64,000 nt of DNA from Fragilaria radians (lineage: Eukaryota > Bacillariophyta > Fragilariophyceae > Fragilariales > Fragilariaceae): contig CAAAJI010000025.1 of assembly GCA_900642245.1 (NCBI GenBank), forward strand, positions 160,095-224,094. Reading direction: 5' to 3'. Below the pieces are notes generated by a model, which saw only the letters and a program-made list of their open reading frames with translations, made no database searches and was not told the origin of the DNA. A program made the position numbers and the translations under genes. This document shows positions 22,152 through 34,900 of this stretch, one piece after another. Positions within the stretch are counted from its first letter, which is position 1. Every line of letters starts with the position of its first letter.

Positions 22152-25100
22152 ATGAAAGATTGTCATCGACAAAGGAGATGTATGTTATTGTACTTAGGAC
22201 CTGAAAAAGCCTTTGCCATTTGGATACTTGTTTATGGGCAGATCATTGATGCATTGATACAGTTGAATTTGTATCCATATGAATTATTATTCCATCAAAA
22301 GCGATCATTGACAAGTAATGTTTCATCATTGCCTTCACAATGGTTTCATCCGAAAACTAATGCCATATATGCCACGCTTGAAAAAGAAGAGGAGTATTCA
22401 AAATCAAATAAATCCGAGTTATCTCTACAATTTCATCGAATGCGTCATTTAAGTCGATGGGAGCAATCGTTTAGAGTCTCGAAAAACATGAATCTTGAAG
22501 GTGATTGGGACAAAACGTATAATAAAAGAATATTGCAGGAAGATGGCCCATCATATTTAGATCGCCATGAATACTACGTTGTTTCACCCTTGAATCAGGG
22601 TTATGGAACTCATTATGCACATATTTGGGTAGGGAGTCCAAAACCTCAGCGTCAATCTGTGATCGTAGATACAGGTTCGCATTTCACTGCATTCCCTTGC
22701 AAAGGCTGCCTAAAATGTGGATCTGAGTATCATACAGATCCATACTTCCAACCTCAACTCTCGGAAACATTTCAGCACCGTCAGTGTCATGAATGTCTTA
22801 GTGGTGCAACTTGCATAAACGATAGGTGCCTATTCAGTCAATCTTACACAGAAGGATCGTCCTGGGAGGCGTATCAAGCAGAAGATCTTGTTTATATGGG
22901 AGGTCGCGACATGCTAGCTAAAGAAGATCCGAGAAACTCAGATTATGCAGTTGAATTTTTGTTTGGTTGCCTTACTTCTGAAAACGGACTTTTTGTCACA
23001 CAATTGGCTAATGGTATTATGGGTATGTCTGCTCATCAAGAAACATTGACTAAACGCTTGTTCGATAAGAAAAAAATTGAACGTAATATGTTTGCAATGT
23101 GCTTTCGTCGGGAGCTGGCTACCAGCAAGAAGGGTGTTTCGGCTGGTGTCATGACACTCGGTGGTTTCGATAATCGGCTGGACTTAAGTCCGATGGTTTA
23201 CGCAGTCAATGTAGCTACTTCAGGATGGTTTACGGTTTACGTAAAAAATATTTTCATCCGTTCTGGAGGAGGGCAACGAGCTACCTGTGAATTAGAGGAA
23301 GGTCAACATATCATGAGAATTCCATTAGATCTCGCTGTCGTCAATAGTGGAAAGGGAGTCATCGTGGACTCGGGAACAACCGATACCTACCTGCACAAAA
23401 AATTAGCTAAGAGTTTTGTATCTGCCTGGAAAAAAATTACCAAATCCGAATATAACCATAAAGGGATATTGTTAAGCGACGATCAGTTACATCGTCTGCC
23501 AACAATACTGGTCCAAATGAAAGGCTACGGAACCCGATCCATTGAGTCGTCAACTCCAACAATCGGTTATGCTGGAACCTTAGATCCTTCATCACCGGAT
23601 GATATACTTTTAGCCATTCCTGCTACCCACTACATGGAATACTCGACAACATCTGGGCTATACACTTCTCGTCTTTACTTTACAGAGTCAAGAGGCGGTG
23701 TTTTGGGAGCGAACTCGATGCAAGGCCACAATGTAGTCTTTGATTGGGAATATGGTAGGGTAGGTTTTGCAGAAAGTGCGTGTGACTACCAAGATGAGCA
23801 CTCCTTGATTCACCTTCAAAGTGTTGATAAAACGCTGCGTCGTGGATTTGACTGCGTTCTGTCAGATTATATACTAAGCCGTACTTGCGTAGAGCACGTC
23901 CAAGCAGAAGTTTGTGACAAAGATGCTAATGAAAATTTGGAAGGGATTGAAGTCTGGAGTCGCTTGGTCGAATCATTTGGTTCCGAATCTGGTATGTCAT
24001 GCCCCGAAGTTATGCTATTAGAAACCCCACATACCGGTAGGGGTCCTCCTGAAATACGTTGTAGTGATGGTATCTGCTCTGAGATTCGGCCTTGCACTTT
24101 GCAATGCTCAGATATTCCGGCAAATCAGGCAGCTTTAGGTGAATCACAAGGACTAAAGTGCTCCTCATTTTGGAGTCAGTGTGACGAATCGTGCCGTCAA
24201 ACTTATGTCACGGGGATACGTAAGTCTGACGATAAATGTTATGAAGTCCAACGGATAAGCCGAGACTGTCACAAAGATAAATGTGGGATTAATGACTCTT
24301 GTAAAATACCCTTCTTGGTTCATGCTATCCTGGTTCTTCGAGGTGCACGTTTTGATTACTGGGATGCTCAATCCTCAGATATTATGATCAGATCTATATT
24401 AGAAAGTGTTGTAAAAGTGGGACAAATGGAAGTAAGGCCTTTTAATTTAGGCGATGTAAATATTCTGTTGATATCTGCTTGGAATGATGACACGAAATCC
24501 AGTGAGCATATGGCAGCAAATAGTGGTGTTAAAGTTGTCTTCCGGATTTCGTTCTTCAATCCTATCACAGTTATTGGAAGTGAAATAAAGGAAAATGGGA
24601 AAAATATTTCTGTCTTTGACCAGGATGAAGAAAATAACAAAAAGAAATCCCTGTTTCCACGAAATCCATTTGAGAGGAATAAAGAAGAACATGCTTGTTT
24701 GGAAAGTGTACTATCGTCGATAGCGAAGACTGCACTGGATGTTCAAAGATCTATCCAGGATGACGTCTTTATAGAAGCATTGGTTGACACTATGAAGCAC
24801 ATGGAGGAAAGCAATCGAATGCAATCAACATCTCCCTGGCAAGACTTATTCGAGAAGGATTATCTTATAAAACAGAGTAGCATACTCTCTGCTTGGACTA
24901 TTCGCAACGAGGTTGAGCGCAACGTGACTAAAAGAAAAAGCCTCCTGGAAATGACACCGATGGCGAACTATTCCCTAAGTGCACCTGCTATTTGGATGAT
25001 GCTAATTGGGATAGGACTTAGCGTGATATATGGGTATGAGATTTTAATTAAACGAAGTCATAGTTTAAAGGAATGTGACGATATTTCTTTTCGCTCATCA

Positions 25101-25346
25101 AGATCGTCTCGGATATCTTCTTCCCTTTCTGTTGATAATAGTCAAGATTCTGATGAGTCAGGAGAGCTTTTAAAGCAACTTTTTCCTTTCAATGGTAGAC
25201 ACTTCGGGGAGGTTGAAGTCTCAGGTTCGCAAAGTGCTTTTGATGCAGAGCAATCATTATCATCGCATCGTAGTCGAACATCACGAAGCACGGTGAAAAG
25301 TGACATAGAGCTTATTTCTCTAACATCCGGGCGTAAAAGCCGATGA
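22152..25346 (+). CDS. membrane pepsin-like aspartic protease with TSP1-like tail
   Basis: Single exon, 1064 residues from ATG 22152. Near the N-terminus, residues 20-38 are hydrophobic and may serve as a signal anchor. The two A1-family active sites are present: VDTGS (catalytic D173) and VDSGT (D406), with the flap and cysteine-rich loop between them (CKGCLKCG, CHECLSGATC). Residues ~660-720 have a W-x-x-C-x-x-x-C pattern (FWSQCDESC) with further spaced cysteines, like a thrombospondin type 1 repeat. One helix near residues 944-966 should cross the membrane, leaving a short serine- and arginine-rich cytosolic tail. I infer a secretory-pathway or surface protease. A decayed transposon ends about 90 bp upstream of the start. 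Confidence 0.9.
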   Translation: MKDCHRQRRCMLLYLGPEKAFAIWILVYGQIIDALIQLNLYPYELLFHQKRSLTSNVSSLPSQWFHPKTNAIYATLEKEEEYSKSNKSELSLQFHRMRHLSRWEQSFRVSKNMNLEGDWDKTYNKRILQEDGPSYLDRHEYYVVSPLNQGYGTHYAHIWVGSPKPQRQSVIVDTGSHFTAFPCKGCLKCGSEYHTDPYFQPQLSETFQHRQCHECLSGATCINDRCLFSQSYTEGSSWEAYQAEDLVYMGGRDMLAKEDPRNSDYAVEFLFGCLTSENGLFVTQLANGIMGMSAHQETLTKRLFDKKKIERNMFAMCFRRELATSKKGVSAGVMTLGGFDNRLDLSPMVYAVNVATSGWFTVYVKNIFIRSGGGQRATCELEEGQHIMRIPLDLAVVNSGKGVIVDSGTTDTYLHKKLAKSFVSAWKKITKSEYNHKGILLSDDQLHRLPTILVQMKGYGTRSIESSTPTIGYAGTLDPSSPDDILLAIPATHYMEYSTTSGLYTSRLYFTESRGGVLGANSMQGHNVVFDWEYGRVGFAESACDYQDEHSLIHLQSVDKTLRRGFDCVLSDYILSRTCVEHVQAEVCDKDANENLEGIEVWSRLVESFGSESGMSCPEVMLLETPHTGRGPPEIRCSDGICSEIRPCTLQCSDIPANQAALGESQGLKCSSFWSQCDESCRQTYVTGIRKSDDKCYEVQRISRDCHKDKCGINDSCKIPFLVHAILVLRGARFDYWDAQSSDIMIRSILESVVKVGQMEVRPFNLGDVNILLISAWNDDTKSSEHMAANSGVKVVFRISFFNPITVIGSEIKENGKNISVFDQDEENNKKKSLFPRNPFERNKEEHACLESVLSSIAKTALDVQRSIQDDVFIEALVDTMKHMEESNRMQSTSPWQDLFEKDYLIKQSSILSAWTIRNEVERNVTKRKSLLEMTPMANYSLSAPAIWMMLIGIGLSVIYGYEILIKRSHSLKECDDISFRSSRSSRISSSLSVDNSQDSDESGELLKQLFPFNGRHFGEVEVSGSQSAFDAEQSLSSHRSRTSRSTVKSDIELISLTSGRKSR

Positions 25347-25754
25347 CAGATCTACAGATTTCTATCACCTTGTTTAAACCTGCGAAATATGACGAAAAGA
25401 TAGTATGCATTATCCATTATCATTTTTTATTCCTGTATGACACGTATTCAACAATACCAATTCATTTGGTCACCACCTTAGATCTTATCTGTCCTTAAAA
25501 TTACTCTATGCCTTGATCACAAAATCATCTTACATTGCTGTTTATGAGCCTCTGTTAACCTGATTCTTCCTAATTTGTATGGTTTGATGCATCAGTTTCA
25601 GGGTTTTGAGGTTTCTGCGAACACCTTTGAAGCTATTTTACAATCATACTATTTTTCTCATAACAGCACATGAGGTGAGACAAAAAAACATGACGCAAGC
25701 GATTCTGGAATCATCTTAGCCCTCAACAATTGTGTCATTCCTTTGTGCAAACAT
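25347..25754. other. intergenic, 3' flank of protease gene
   Basis: No frame or repeat recognised. Confidence 0.5.
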
Positions 25755-26035
25755 GATCTCCTCCACTTCTCTGAACTGACACTTAGATCTTCTAAAGATA
25801 GATTTAGTCCCACCACTGTCAATGAGAACACCAAGATCCCTCTGTGACTTGTCTCTGTGGGCTCAATTCTTCAGTATAATGATTTAGTGTCAAAACAAAA
25901 TTGGAAGCACTCAACAATTACTATAGGTCAACGGAGAACAACGCGGATATCTTAACAAAAATTGTGAGCACAGATACCTAGGAAAATCATCTGGTTCATT
26001 TCCAGGAGAAACAAGGGGAATTGAAAAGTGTGTAA
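25755..26035 (+). pseudogene. copia RNase H / Pol C-terminus relic
   Basis: Shifted plus-strand frames read LRSSKDRF, SPTTVNEN, VGSIL and then STENNADILTKIVSTDT, followed after a stop by ENHLVHFQ. The same order of landmarks closes the copia Pol of the element at 49700-50281 (DNDSDIFTKNVNQETYERHL). No LTR was found beside it. Confidence 0.75.
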
Positions 26036-26790
26036 GAAAGTATCACTCTAGTTTTCATATCGACTGGTCCGACTATTATCTGAAAATTATGCAATCCCTG
26101 ATACAAATTTACAAATAGAATCTTTAACTCCTCCAAACTGAACCGGTTTGTTTTGATATGACCATGCTTCTTGTAGTAATTGCAGATCCGTCACGTCATC
26201 TCTCTGTCTTTCTTGTTCCTTTTTTAATTTGCATTGTACTACTTAATGACCAAGGAATCCACAGCTGCATCATTTAACATTAAAGTGAGTGGGGAGCAAA
26301 ACTTGCCCTTCATTGTTGTTGTGAATGCTTAATCACTTAGCTTGAATCCTTACGTGGCTTATCATCATAAAGTGGACTTGTTGTTTCTATCACAACATCA
26401 TTGCAATTTATAACACTTGTTGCGCTATTTGGGTCATGGATCATAAACGGATACTTTGTCATTGGAAATTTCAGAGTTTCTAAATTCGGTGCCTAAAGAA
26501 GTTCTCTGCACTTAGTTAAGAAGGAGGCTGAGGTAGGTCTCAACCTTATCCCGTACCCTTTCCAAGCACTTCCTTGATTCCAGATCGCCTGACCTTGGCT
26601 AAGCCTTCTCACTCCATGTTGATTGTTGTTCCTTCCTTCCAATAAAATAAATAATCTGGTAGCCCCAATAACTCAAAATAGGCTAAACCTGCGAAACAAA
26701 TAGTTAAGAAAATTACCTCTTTACATATAAAGAGGCTATCTAGAACGTGTTATAAAGCCTTCTTCAAATTAATTTTAGTTCAATAAGCTT
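26036..26790. other. intergenic, nothing recognised
   Basis: AT-rich, short frames only. Confidence 0.5.
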
Positions 26791-27410
26791 ATGAGGAAAA
26801 TTTCCTATAAAGTCGGAGCACTAAATGCAACTGATCTTCCTGGTGTTCCTGTTGTCGTGTTAGGATATCATGAAGGAACCTTAAATGAATCTTTAAGTCA
26901 ATGGCCTTTATAAGAATATCAGTTACGAGAATTTAGTGCCAGCGTTGATTCTAGATCCAACAGATGTAGAGAGAAGAAGCGAATAATCATAGGTGAGCAT
27001 AAGGATAAACGAAAATATTCCACAATCTCTTGTAGGGTTTACTGTCGATTTTGGAAATCTCTTGCCAACTCCTAAAGAAATGGAATCTTTGAGGCTTCTC
27101 CATATTCCTTAGTTTCCATCAATACTTACTGATCCAAGTGAAGATGAATTCCACGAACAAGTAATCAAATATGAAGAACTTAGTACCGGTGAAAGCCATA
27201 GTATACAACAGATACAGCACTGTGACCATTCTAAGACAGGCTTGAAAGTGATTTGACAACTAGGAGGACCAATGTTTGCTTAAGAATATGTCAAAATAAT
27301 GAATGCTACAAAATTACAGATTAGTAAAGCAGTTTCTAGCAAAATTGACTTGGTGCAAACTGTCACCATATTAAACCCTATGCAGTGAAACATGGCAGGA
27401 AAGGGTAATT
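26791..27410 (+). pseudogene. unidentified decayed coding sequence
   Basis: An ATG at 26791 opens a 40-codon frame (ending 26913) with protein-like composition (NATDLPGVPVVVLGYHEG). From about 27008 a second frame, shifted by one base, runs to about 27410 with only a few stops (FTVDFGNLLPTPKEMESLR, DPSEDEFHEQVIKYEELS, IMNATKLQISKAVSSK). The text reads like real protein in one direction. I recognise no family; it could be a dead host gene or a retroelement gag. Confidence 0.35.
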
Positions 27411-28110
27411 GAAATTATCTTCCCTTAGTCTAGTGGAAGGATATTAACAAGGCAAAATCACCGATCAATTTTTCTACACTCACCACGTTTTTAGCTTTTT
27501 CTTTTGGATCAATGCTCTGATGAAGTATGCAGAAAAATGAAATTTCTGGGCAACATTTTTTTCAATTATGATAGTGATCCAAGTGAAAAACATACCTTAC
27601 CTTGAAAATTTGGTTTTGAACACATGCAGCATTCTTGAGGAAAAGAATGGTCAAAAAGGAAAGAATCGCTTGGCTCAAAATTCAATCTGTTAAATCTATC
27701 ATTGCTAACTTTGGCATTTACCTTTCTGTCGGAATTTTACAAAGGGATCTTCTCTAACTTGAAAGGCATTTATCGTATAGCATCAGTGAGAGGGCGAAAT
27801 TGGAGAAAAAGGAGTTTTTACTATTCTACTCGGAGTGGAAACTGTGAAATCAAATGTGTATCAATAACGACAATTTCTAAGTAGTTTTTGGATATGGCTT
27901 GTAATCAGATTTCTTCAGGTTGTCTCTCATTTTCAATGCCAACATATCATTTCAAAACAATCTTTCCCAATCTCTTATTTCAATTTTCTCAAGATACAAA
28001 AAATTGGCTTGTACAAAAGTGTTAATTGCTTTCAGAATCAACGTCAACTCTAGCATATAAAGCATAAAGAATACTTTAATTGTTCATCTTTATCAAATGA
28101 TACCCTGTGG
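27411..28110. other. intergenic, nothing recognised
   Basis: A short frame at 27702-27884 has no motif. The 3' region of the minus-strand gene ending at 28111 lies at the right edge. Confidence 0.5.
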
Positions 28111-30997
28111 TCAAGAACTGTAAAGGCGATGATAAGCTTCAGATAGCACAGGATGAAAACGCTGCAGAGCTTGAAAAGCTAGGGATCCTGATTCACCATT
28201 CTTTTTTGCAAGGATCACTACTTCATCGACATATTTTAATTGCGACATTAAGTCATCCGGCATATGTCGAGTAATAATGATGAAGATGCTGTTGAAGGTT
28301 TCAACTGTTGGGATGACATTTGCATTATGGATGCGTTTATGAATATCTATAGCCAGCGGTAACGCATTGTCAGTGCGGCTCCTAGTGCAGATGTGAAGAA
28401 CTAAGTTGTAAATAGATGCTCCAAGCTCCAACTTTTTCTCTTGTCGGGATGAAGGAATGGATTTAAGAGGAGCAGATTTAGAAAGCAATGACGTAACACC
28501 GCATTGTGTCTCCAGGAATAGCAACAGCTGATGAGCGCGTTCTGCTGCTTGAGGATGGCCCTTCGCGGCACTGTTTTTCCAACATTGTAGTACTTTGGAG
28601 TACATATCAGGGGAAATACGAAAAGCTTTATCGTATACTTCTCTCATTTGCATTTTCGAAAGAATCATATCAGCGTTTCGACCTGAACTGATTGAATCCA
28701 CTCTCCTCCATATTTTAAGCAGGGTATCAAAGGTGACATCATCTGGCACAATTTTCAAGGTTTCCATGGAATCAAGTAGCCGAGTTGCACGAGTTGCAAG
28801 ATCAAGCACTACTTCAGGCTCTGCTTTTATTAACGTACATCGATGAAGACCATGCAGCACTGACTGATACACTTCCGATGATATGATTGATATCGGACTC
28901 TCTACGTCGTGACTAGCATCCTGTCTTTTTACTCTGCTAGATCTCACTTTCCAGATCTCGTCATTCTCAATCATCCGCAAAATCAGCAAAGCTCGATCTA
29001 AGCATGCCATGTCTCTCTCACTCGCATAAACTAATAGTAATGAACGCAACAATTTGGCTTCGGAATCCAGTACAAATCGTGCTTGAATATGCTCATCTCT
29101 GGCATGTTTAATTTGTGTTAAGGCGAATTCTCCAATGCAGTTAACAACCAAATTCTCTGCCCTCTTTAGACGGTTGGGAACACAATCATTCCCTGCTAAA
29201 GCTAACATTTGTAAAGCTATCGAGATGGAAAAGCATCTATCAAAATGATTCATAACATTCTTTTTCATAATCTCCAGTGCTAACCTTTCCCCTCGTTCAA
29301 TAGCAATTAAACGATTCTCTTTCGTTATTTCCCGAAACGCAGCTTGGCAATACGCTCGTTGGACTGCATGAAACAATTTAGTTGATGATCTATCCAACTC
29401 ATTTTTTCGATAAATTTCTTCTGCTTTCATACAACTTTCAATATTTCCAATATCTCCATATGCTGTAATTAAGAGATGCAAATTTGAGATAGAAAGAGGA
29501 ATATTACCTGCAAGATCGTGTAAGGATGTTAAACGTAAAACTTTATTGCCATAGATCTTGTTTTCTCCCTCATCATTCGATATATCGTGAAAAACAACGG
29601 AAAAAGCTCTATTATATGTGTCAACGAGAAGAGGGGAATCAGATGTAACGTCAAGATTTTTTTCCGAAGATTGTGGTTCATCTAAATCACTGTTACCAAA
29701 AATATTGCTTACAGTCCGAAGCACTGAACTGAAGAACTCACTACTCAAGTAAGTTTTTGAGCCCAGATGTTGTAACAATGATTCTCGATCAGATTTAAGC
29801 ATTAGAATAGACATCATCAAATGTTCCACATCATCTGTCTTCACGAGATCTTTTTCTAATTCTAAGCATAAGGCTCTCAAGAGGCTGGTGCACAAACTGT
29901 GAAATATCGATTCCGTAGCATCAGCTTCTGATGGAATCATTTTTTCTCTCTCGGACAAAAATTTTGAGTGGAGAAATTTTACGTTCTCTAGAATTTGGTT
30001 GGGGTAGCCATCTTCTCGCAAATCGGAATTCCCTACTTTTGAGCCTTTAAATAGTTTCAAGTGATACAAATCGATGAGTTCATTGATTTCTTGGCCCAAA
30101 GAAACAGAATCATAGGATTTTAATTCTAGATTCGTAGACTCTGTTGATTTTATCCTTTCGTTATCCTTGAGTCTAACGTGACTGAAATCTAAGTTAAATC
30201 GTTTCTCAAATTGTAGTCTTTGTTGTGCCACAATCTCTTCCTCACTATCACTAAAGTCGCAGCTATTGTCATATTGGAAGTTCTGTTCATAAGGAAAAGG
30301 ATGCTCTAGCAAAGTTTCGACGTTAGATTATGCAGGGTTTCTGAATATAATTGATGTAATGTATTCAATGGATAACTTTTGCTTGTCGCGAAAGAGGGTT
30401 GTTTCCTTACATAAGATTAAATCCCGACAAAACAGAATTTCACTCACCGTTTTCTTCGCTTCTTGAAGCACTTGGCAGCAGATTCGCCGCTGTAGAGCTT
30501 ATATTACCATTCGATAACAGTTTTTCGTTGAGAAATACACTTGACGTCGAATGTGATGTGGTGTCATGCTCGTTGCTGCTCGAATTTACCTCACGTAACT
30601 TTGAATCGTTCCAGTTTTCCTCTAGCTTCAAGAGCTTTCGACTAACTTTCCTATTCTTTCGTCCTCCTGGCAAGGCGGCAGGGAGCGTCTTTTTGTAGGA
30701 CTGAAGCAAAACATCGATATCTTTCAATAGAGAAATGTCGCCTTTACTTTGAGTTGTTTTTGTCCTTTTAGTGGACACATTCTTTGGAACTGTTTTAGAG
30801 GCATCAGGCAGATCGACTCTCTTACCGATTGCAAGGTTCTTTTTCCGTTTGTCAGCAACAGCACTTGAGCTTGATTTTGCTTTCAAATTTAATTGATACA
30901 TATTGAAAAGATTGGATGGATACCTGATATCGAATTCTATTTCACTCCTAAGATTTTTAATCAAGCGACGTCTTGAATGGACAGAAAATCGCAACAT
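28111..30997 (-). CDS. PPR-like organellar protein, two exons
   Basis: Exon 1 (30997-30448) and exon 2 (30305-28111) flank a 142-bp phase-1 intron with GTGAGT donor and TTTGCTAG acceptor; joining rebuilds a GAG codon and gives about 914 residues. The first residues (LRFSVHSRRRLIKNLR) look like a mitochondrial or plastid targeting peptide. The C-terminal half is helical and has pentatricopeptide-like helix pairs, for example IVPDDVTFDTLLKIWRRV, ISPDMYSKVLQCWKNSA and VIPTVETFNSIFIIITRH. Such proteins bind organellar RNA and act in its processing, editing or translation; which RNA cannot be told. The middle part diverges from PPR consensus. The gene has no transposon inside. Confidence 0.8.
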
Positions 30998-31909
30998 GCT
31001 AGAGCCTATTCTATTCTAAACGTAATGATAGAGGATCGCACAGTTAACACTTTAACGCAAAGGGGAGATTTTAATAAATAATGTATTGGTGCACAAGGTA
31101 TGCAATGAGGAATAGGGAATCTTTGAAATGGAACAATCCTTTACAATTTTGCTCGCACATTATTACACTAGGCTACATGGATATATTATTTTCACAAGCA
31201 CACAAGCCATTCTTTCCTCGGATAAACATAAAAGCTACTAATGCTCTCTTCTTAATGGTAGAAAAATGCGAATAACTATTCTTCCAACACAATTAGATAT
31301 CAATTATGAACTCAACCCAAAAGAAGGATGAACCTTGGTGCTAAATTGCATTGGTTGATCCATTGGATATCGGTCCTGTGACATAATCCTTTTTGGCTTT
31401 GATTTATTTTCATTTATCTCATAAACACTTGTGAATGGGTATGGTCTCGTGCTATCATATAACAATTCTTGAGAATTACCCTGTTTCAAGTAGCGCTTTG
31501 TCCCCAAGGTGACATCCATCAGGAGAGCTCTTCTTCTTTTCTATATCTTTTCAACTTATGACTTTTCATGCTTCTGTTTTGTATTTTTTCTAAATTGATC
31601 TGTTTGCGATATTATGAATCAAAACTTCACCAAACATTCTTCAACAGGGAATGTCGTGAAAATGATGTTAGCGTTTACGGTGCAGAAGATTAATGAAGAC
31701 AATCAGTTAGACTAGGATCATCCAGATTTTCATTTCTAAATCAAATTGCATTAGCACGTCATTTAAAATTGTAATTAAAAAAATCTAGCCACTCCCGTTT
31801 TGTATTAGAATGAATCTTTAGACAATGCTGAGTTTATGTGAATGAAAGCCCATAGGCTTATCCCGTTACTATTACTACAGCCCTGCTCTACGGCGAGATA
31901 TAGAAATGA
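30998..31909. other. intergenic, nothing recognised
   Basis: 5' flank of the PPR-like gene. Frames at 31081-31275 (+) and 31304-31519 (-) are short and featureless. Confidence 0.5.
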
Positions 31910-34900
31910 CACAATGATAAATTATAATCAATTTAGTCTTGTGTAGGTTTAGAAGTTCTCTAAGGGAGAATTTCTTGACCCTTCTCAAGAGACGTTCGTG
32001 AACTCTCTTGAAGAATTAGGACTCGTTCTAAAGCTTCTTCCCAACTGTTTAGACAAGTCTCTTCAACTTGTTCATAAAGACAAGTTGTTGGTCAATAAGG
32101 ATAAGTTAGTTTAGACCTTAGACTCTCTGTTATTAGAGAGCTAACTTAAAAATTAAATCTTTATGTAGAAAACTACTATAGCCGTCCTAGACTAGATCCG
32201 GTGCTGGGTTGTATAATGATACTTTTTCATTGATAAACAATATATAATCTTCACTAAGTACAACTAGTGAATAATTTGTCATAGTTAAACTTGTGGTAAA
32301 TTTTTAACTGGATAGTTTACTTGTAATGTTTTGATTCTATTACTATTTAATATGAACTATCGGTACAGGACGTCTCCTTATACCGGTATACGTACACATC
32401 TTACAACCTATTGTGTTAGGGATTAGTTAATATTTTATCACTAAACTGTTATTGTGTACAACCTATTGCCTTGGGGATTAACTTCCTGATCCTTCAGTCA
32501 AGGTAGGTCAAGCCCGCCTGTTACCTCATGCTTTAGCAGGTTATCAAAGTAGTCAACAACGTTTCAACTACGTTTCATACCTCTTCCAGACTTTTCTTCA
32601 CTTGTTCCGGTCATTTTTTAATTGTTTGCCAGCCTTCAACCTTTAGATTCCCTCTTCAGACGCAACCCTTCTTATTTCATTTTCTCTTTGATATCAAATG
32701 ATGGAAAGACCCATTCAGAAGCTTAGTCTTCTTCTAGGATTACGCTATTTACTGATCAATTAATCTTTTCCTTTGATTTAGTAACTTTATATGGAATCGC
32801 TCGAATGGATAACATGCTTGTCCAAACTTTGTATACTTATTGGTTGCATATTGCACTCCTTAAATTATATTAAGAAAGATGCTCACGCTCTTCAAGCAAT
32901 TCGTATCTTTGGTTTGTTCATTTTAATAGAGATATCACATGTATTCAGAATAGCTTGCATGATTATTTTCTGCCCATACAGTCTACATGAAGTGTGGATT
33001 CTCTGAGACTATGGCTTATCATCCATGAAGTAAGCCTCTATAGGAACTGAGGAAGCAATTAACAACATCTTTGAAATTTCGCAAGAGGATCATATCATGA
33101 AACAAAATTAAGCAATATTATAGTTGGAACAGATCACAAGACTTCACATGAAAGATTGTACCAAAAGCAACCAGAGCAACCTGGCCATTTGCAAAGGTAT
33201 GGAGAAGTTGGAATTGCTAATGATAAGCCCCCAAAATGAAGTCAAAGTTTGTAGACAGATGCTTATTGTGTGTGCTTGTTCGACACGCCAGGAATAATGC
33301 CGGAAATGCGTATAGAATGATTAACATGAACACCGGGAGAGCATTCATCACAATAGACATTCAGCGGACGAAGAGATTCAGTGGAGACCTTAAAACCGGA
33401 CATGTCAAGGACTATTTGATTAAAATTAGAGTCATCAAACCCCAAAAGTCTAAGAAAAAGGATCATGGTGAAAAAGTGGCGATTTCGATAGCTAAAAAGA
33501 ACTATTTTTCAAGGAGCCAGAAGGATATCATTAGTATCGTAGAGAGAGCAAGAGTGTGAACAAGCACCTCAAGCTGAACAAATCTATCCATGGATTAGTT
33601 CAAGAAGATAGAGCGTGGTGGAAATCAATTGCAAATATGAGTGCTTGCAGCCACCAATGCTTCATGGAACTTGGCGCATTGCACTTAATATGAATCTCAT
33701 TGATCGTTTTCCGATCCAAATTATTTGAATTATATTCCAAAAATAATCAAATACTGGTTGACGCCTTTCTAACTAACTATTTACTGCTCAACTGTGACAT
33801 TACGACACATACACAAACCCTGCCTCACCGAATGGTCCTATATAAGGCTAACTAGCTTATGGAATTCATTAAGTCTATGTCTTAAAATGTAATGTCCAAG
33901 GAATAATTCTCAGGTAGCTCTGCATCTCTTTTCTGTTCTCCACATTCTCCAGATGACGTTTTAAAGAAGAGCCTATCAATTAACCATGGTCTTACCAACA
34001 GGCGCCTTAAGCGTTAAGATCTGGTGCGTAATCAATCACTTGTTCCAAACCTCAGGGAGACTAACCTGGAATTTGTTTAAAGTGCTAGGAATACTTCAAA
34101 GGTCGGTTGCCTGGAATCATAAATATCTCTAACTTTAATATAGCCTAACCTGTATATCTCAAAGTCTTCTGTCTTGCTTCATTTTGGGATTGAGTGGAAT
34201 GGCGGGGCTCTTGCGCAGCATGAGGTAGACTTACACGATTGACAAAAGTTGTTGATATAATGATTTTTATTCTCAACGTTGAGAGAATACAGCGAGCTAT
34301 TAAAATCTAATCAGGGCTATGTCTACAATTGAATCGTAAAATTTTAAAATCCCAAAGATTTAGAACGCTGCAAAAGTTCACATCACTTGAAGCAGAGAAG
34401 CTTGGAATGCATTACACAGTTACGTGAGGGACTATTAAGTTTGGCTTATGAACTATTTGTTGTGCTAATTTAGTGTTTCTAACTGTGCAAAGATGTGAAA
34501 ATGCATAGAACATTATCTTTTCAAGTATTTTCTTGTCATAGCCTTCTGGACTGTAAATATCTGTCGTGGACTCATAGTTTCTCTATTTCTTTATTTTCCC
34601 TCATAAAATTTAACCTGCATTAAAAAAGGCCATATCTCTTTTGGTTCATATGTTTTGGCACGTCAATGCTGCTGAACACAGCAAGCCCAAGGTAATTACT
34701 CTGATACGAAATATTGTTAAATACTTAATTTTTCCTTACCCTAAAATCACTTTGGACTACTCACCATTAACGAGTCTTCTGTGTTGAAATTGAAAAGATA
34801 AATCCAATTTTAGCTATGTTTGGAATGCAAACTAGAGCGTTACAATTGCTTTTTGCAATTGTGTCAAGTTTGTAATCGAAGTAAATCACAACATTGTTCC

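Noticed and set aside
27702..27884. 60-codon plus-strand frame
   Set aside because: Short, no motif, in AT-rich flank.
32791..33006. 71-codon hydrophobic frame in the duplication
   Set aside because: Its counterpart in copy 2 has a stop near the start, and there is no known motif; likely chance.
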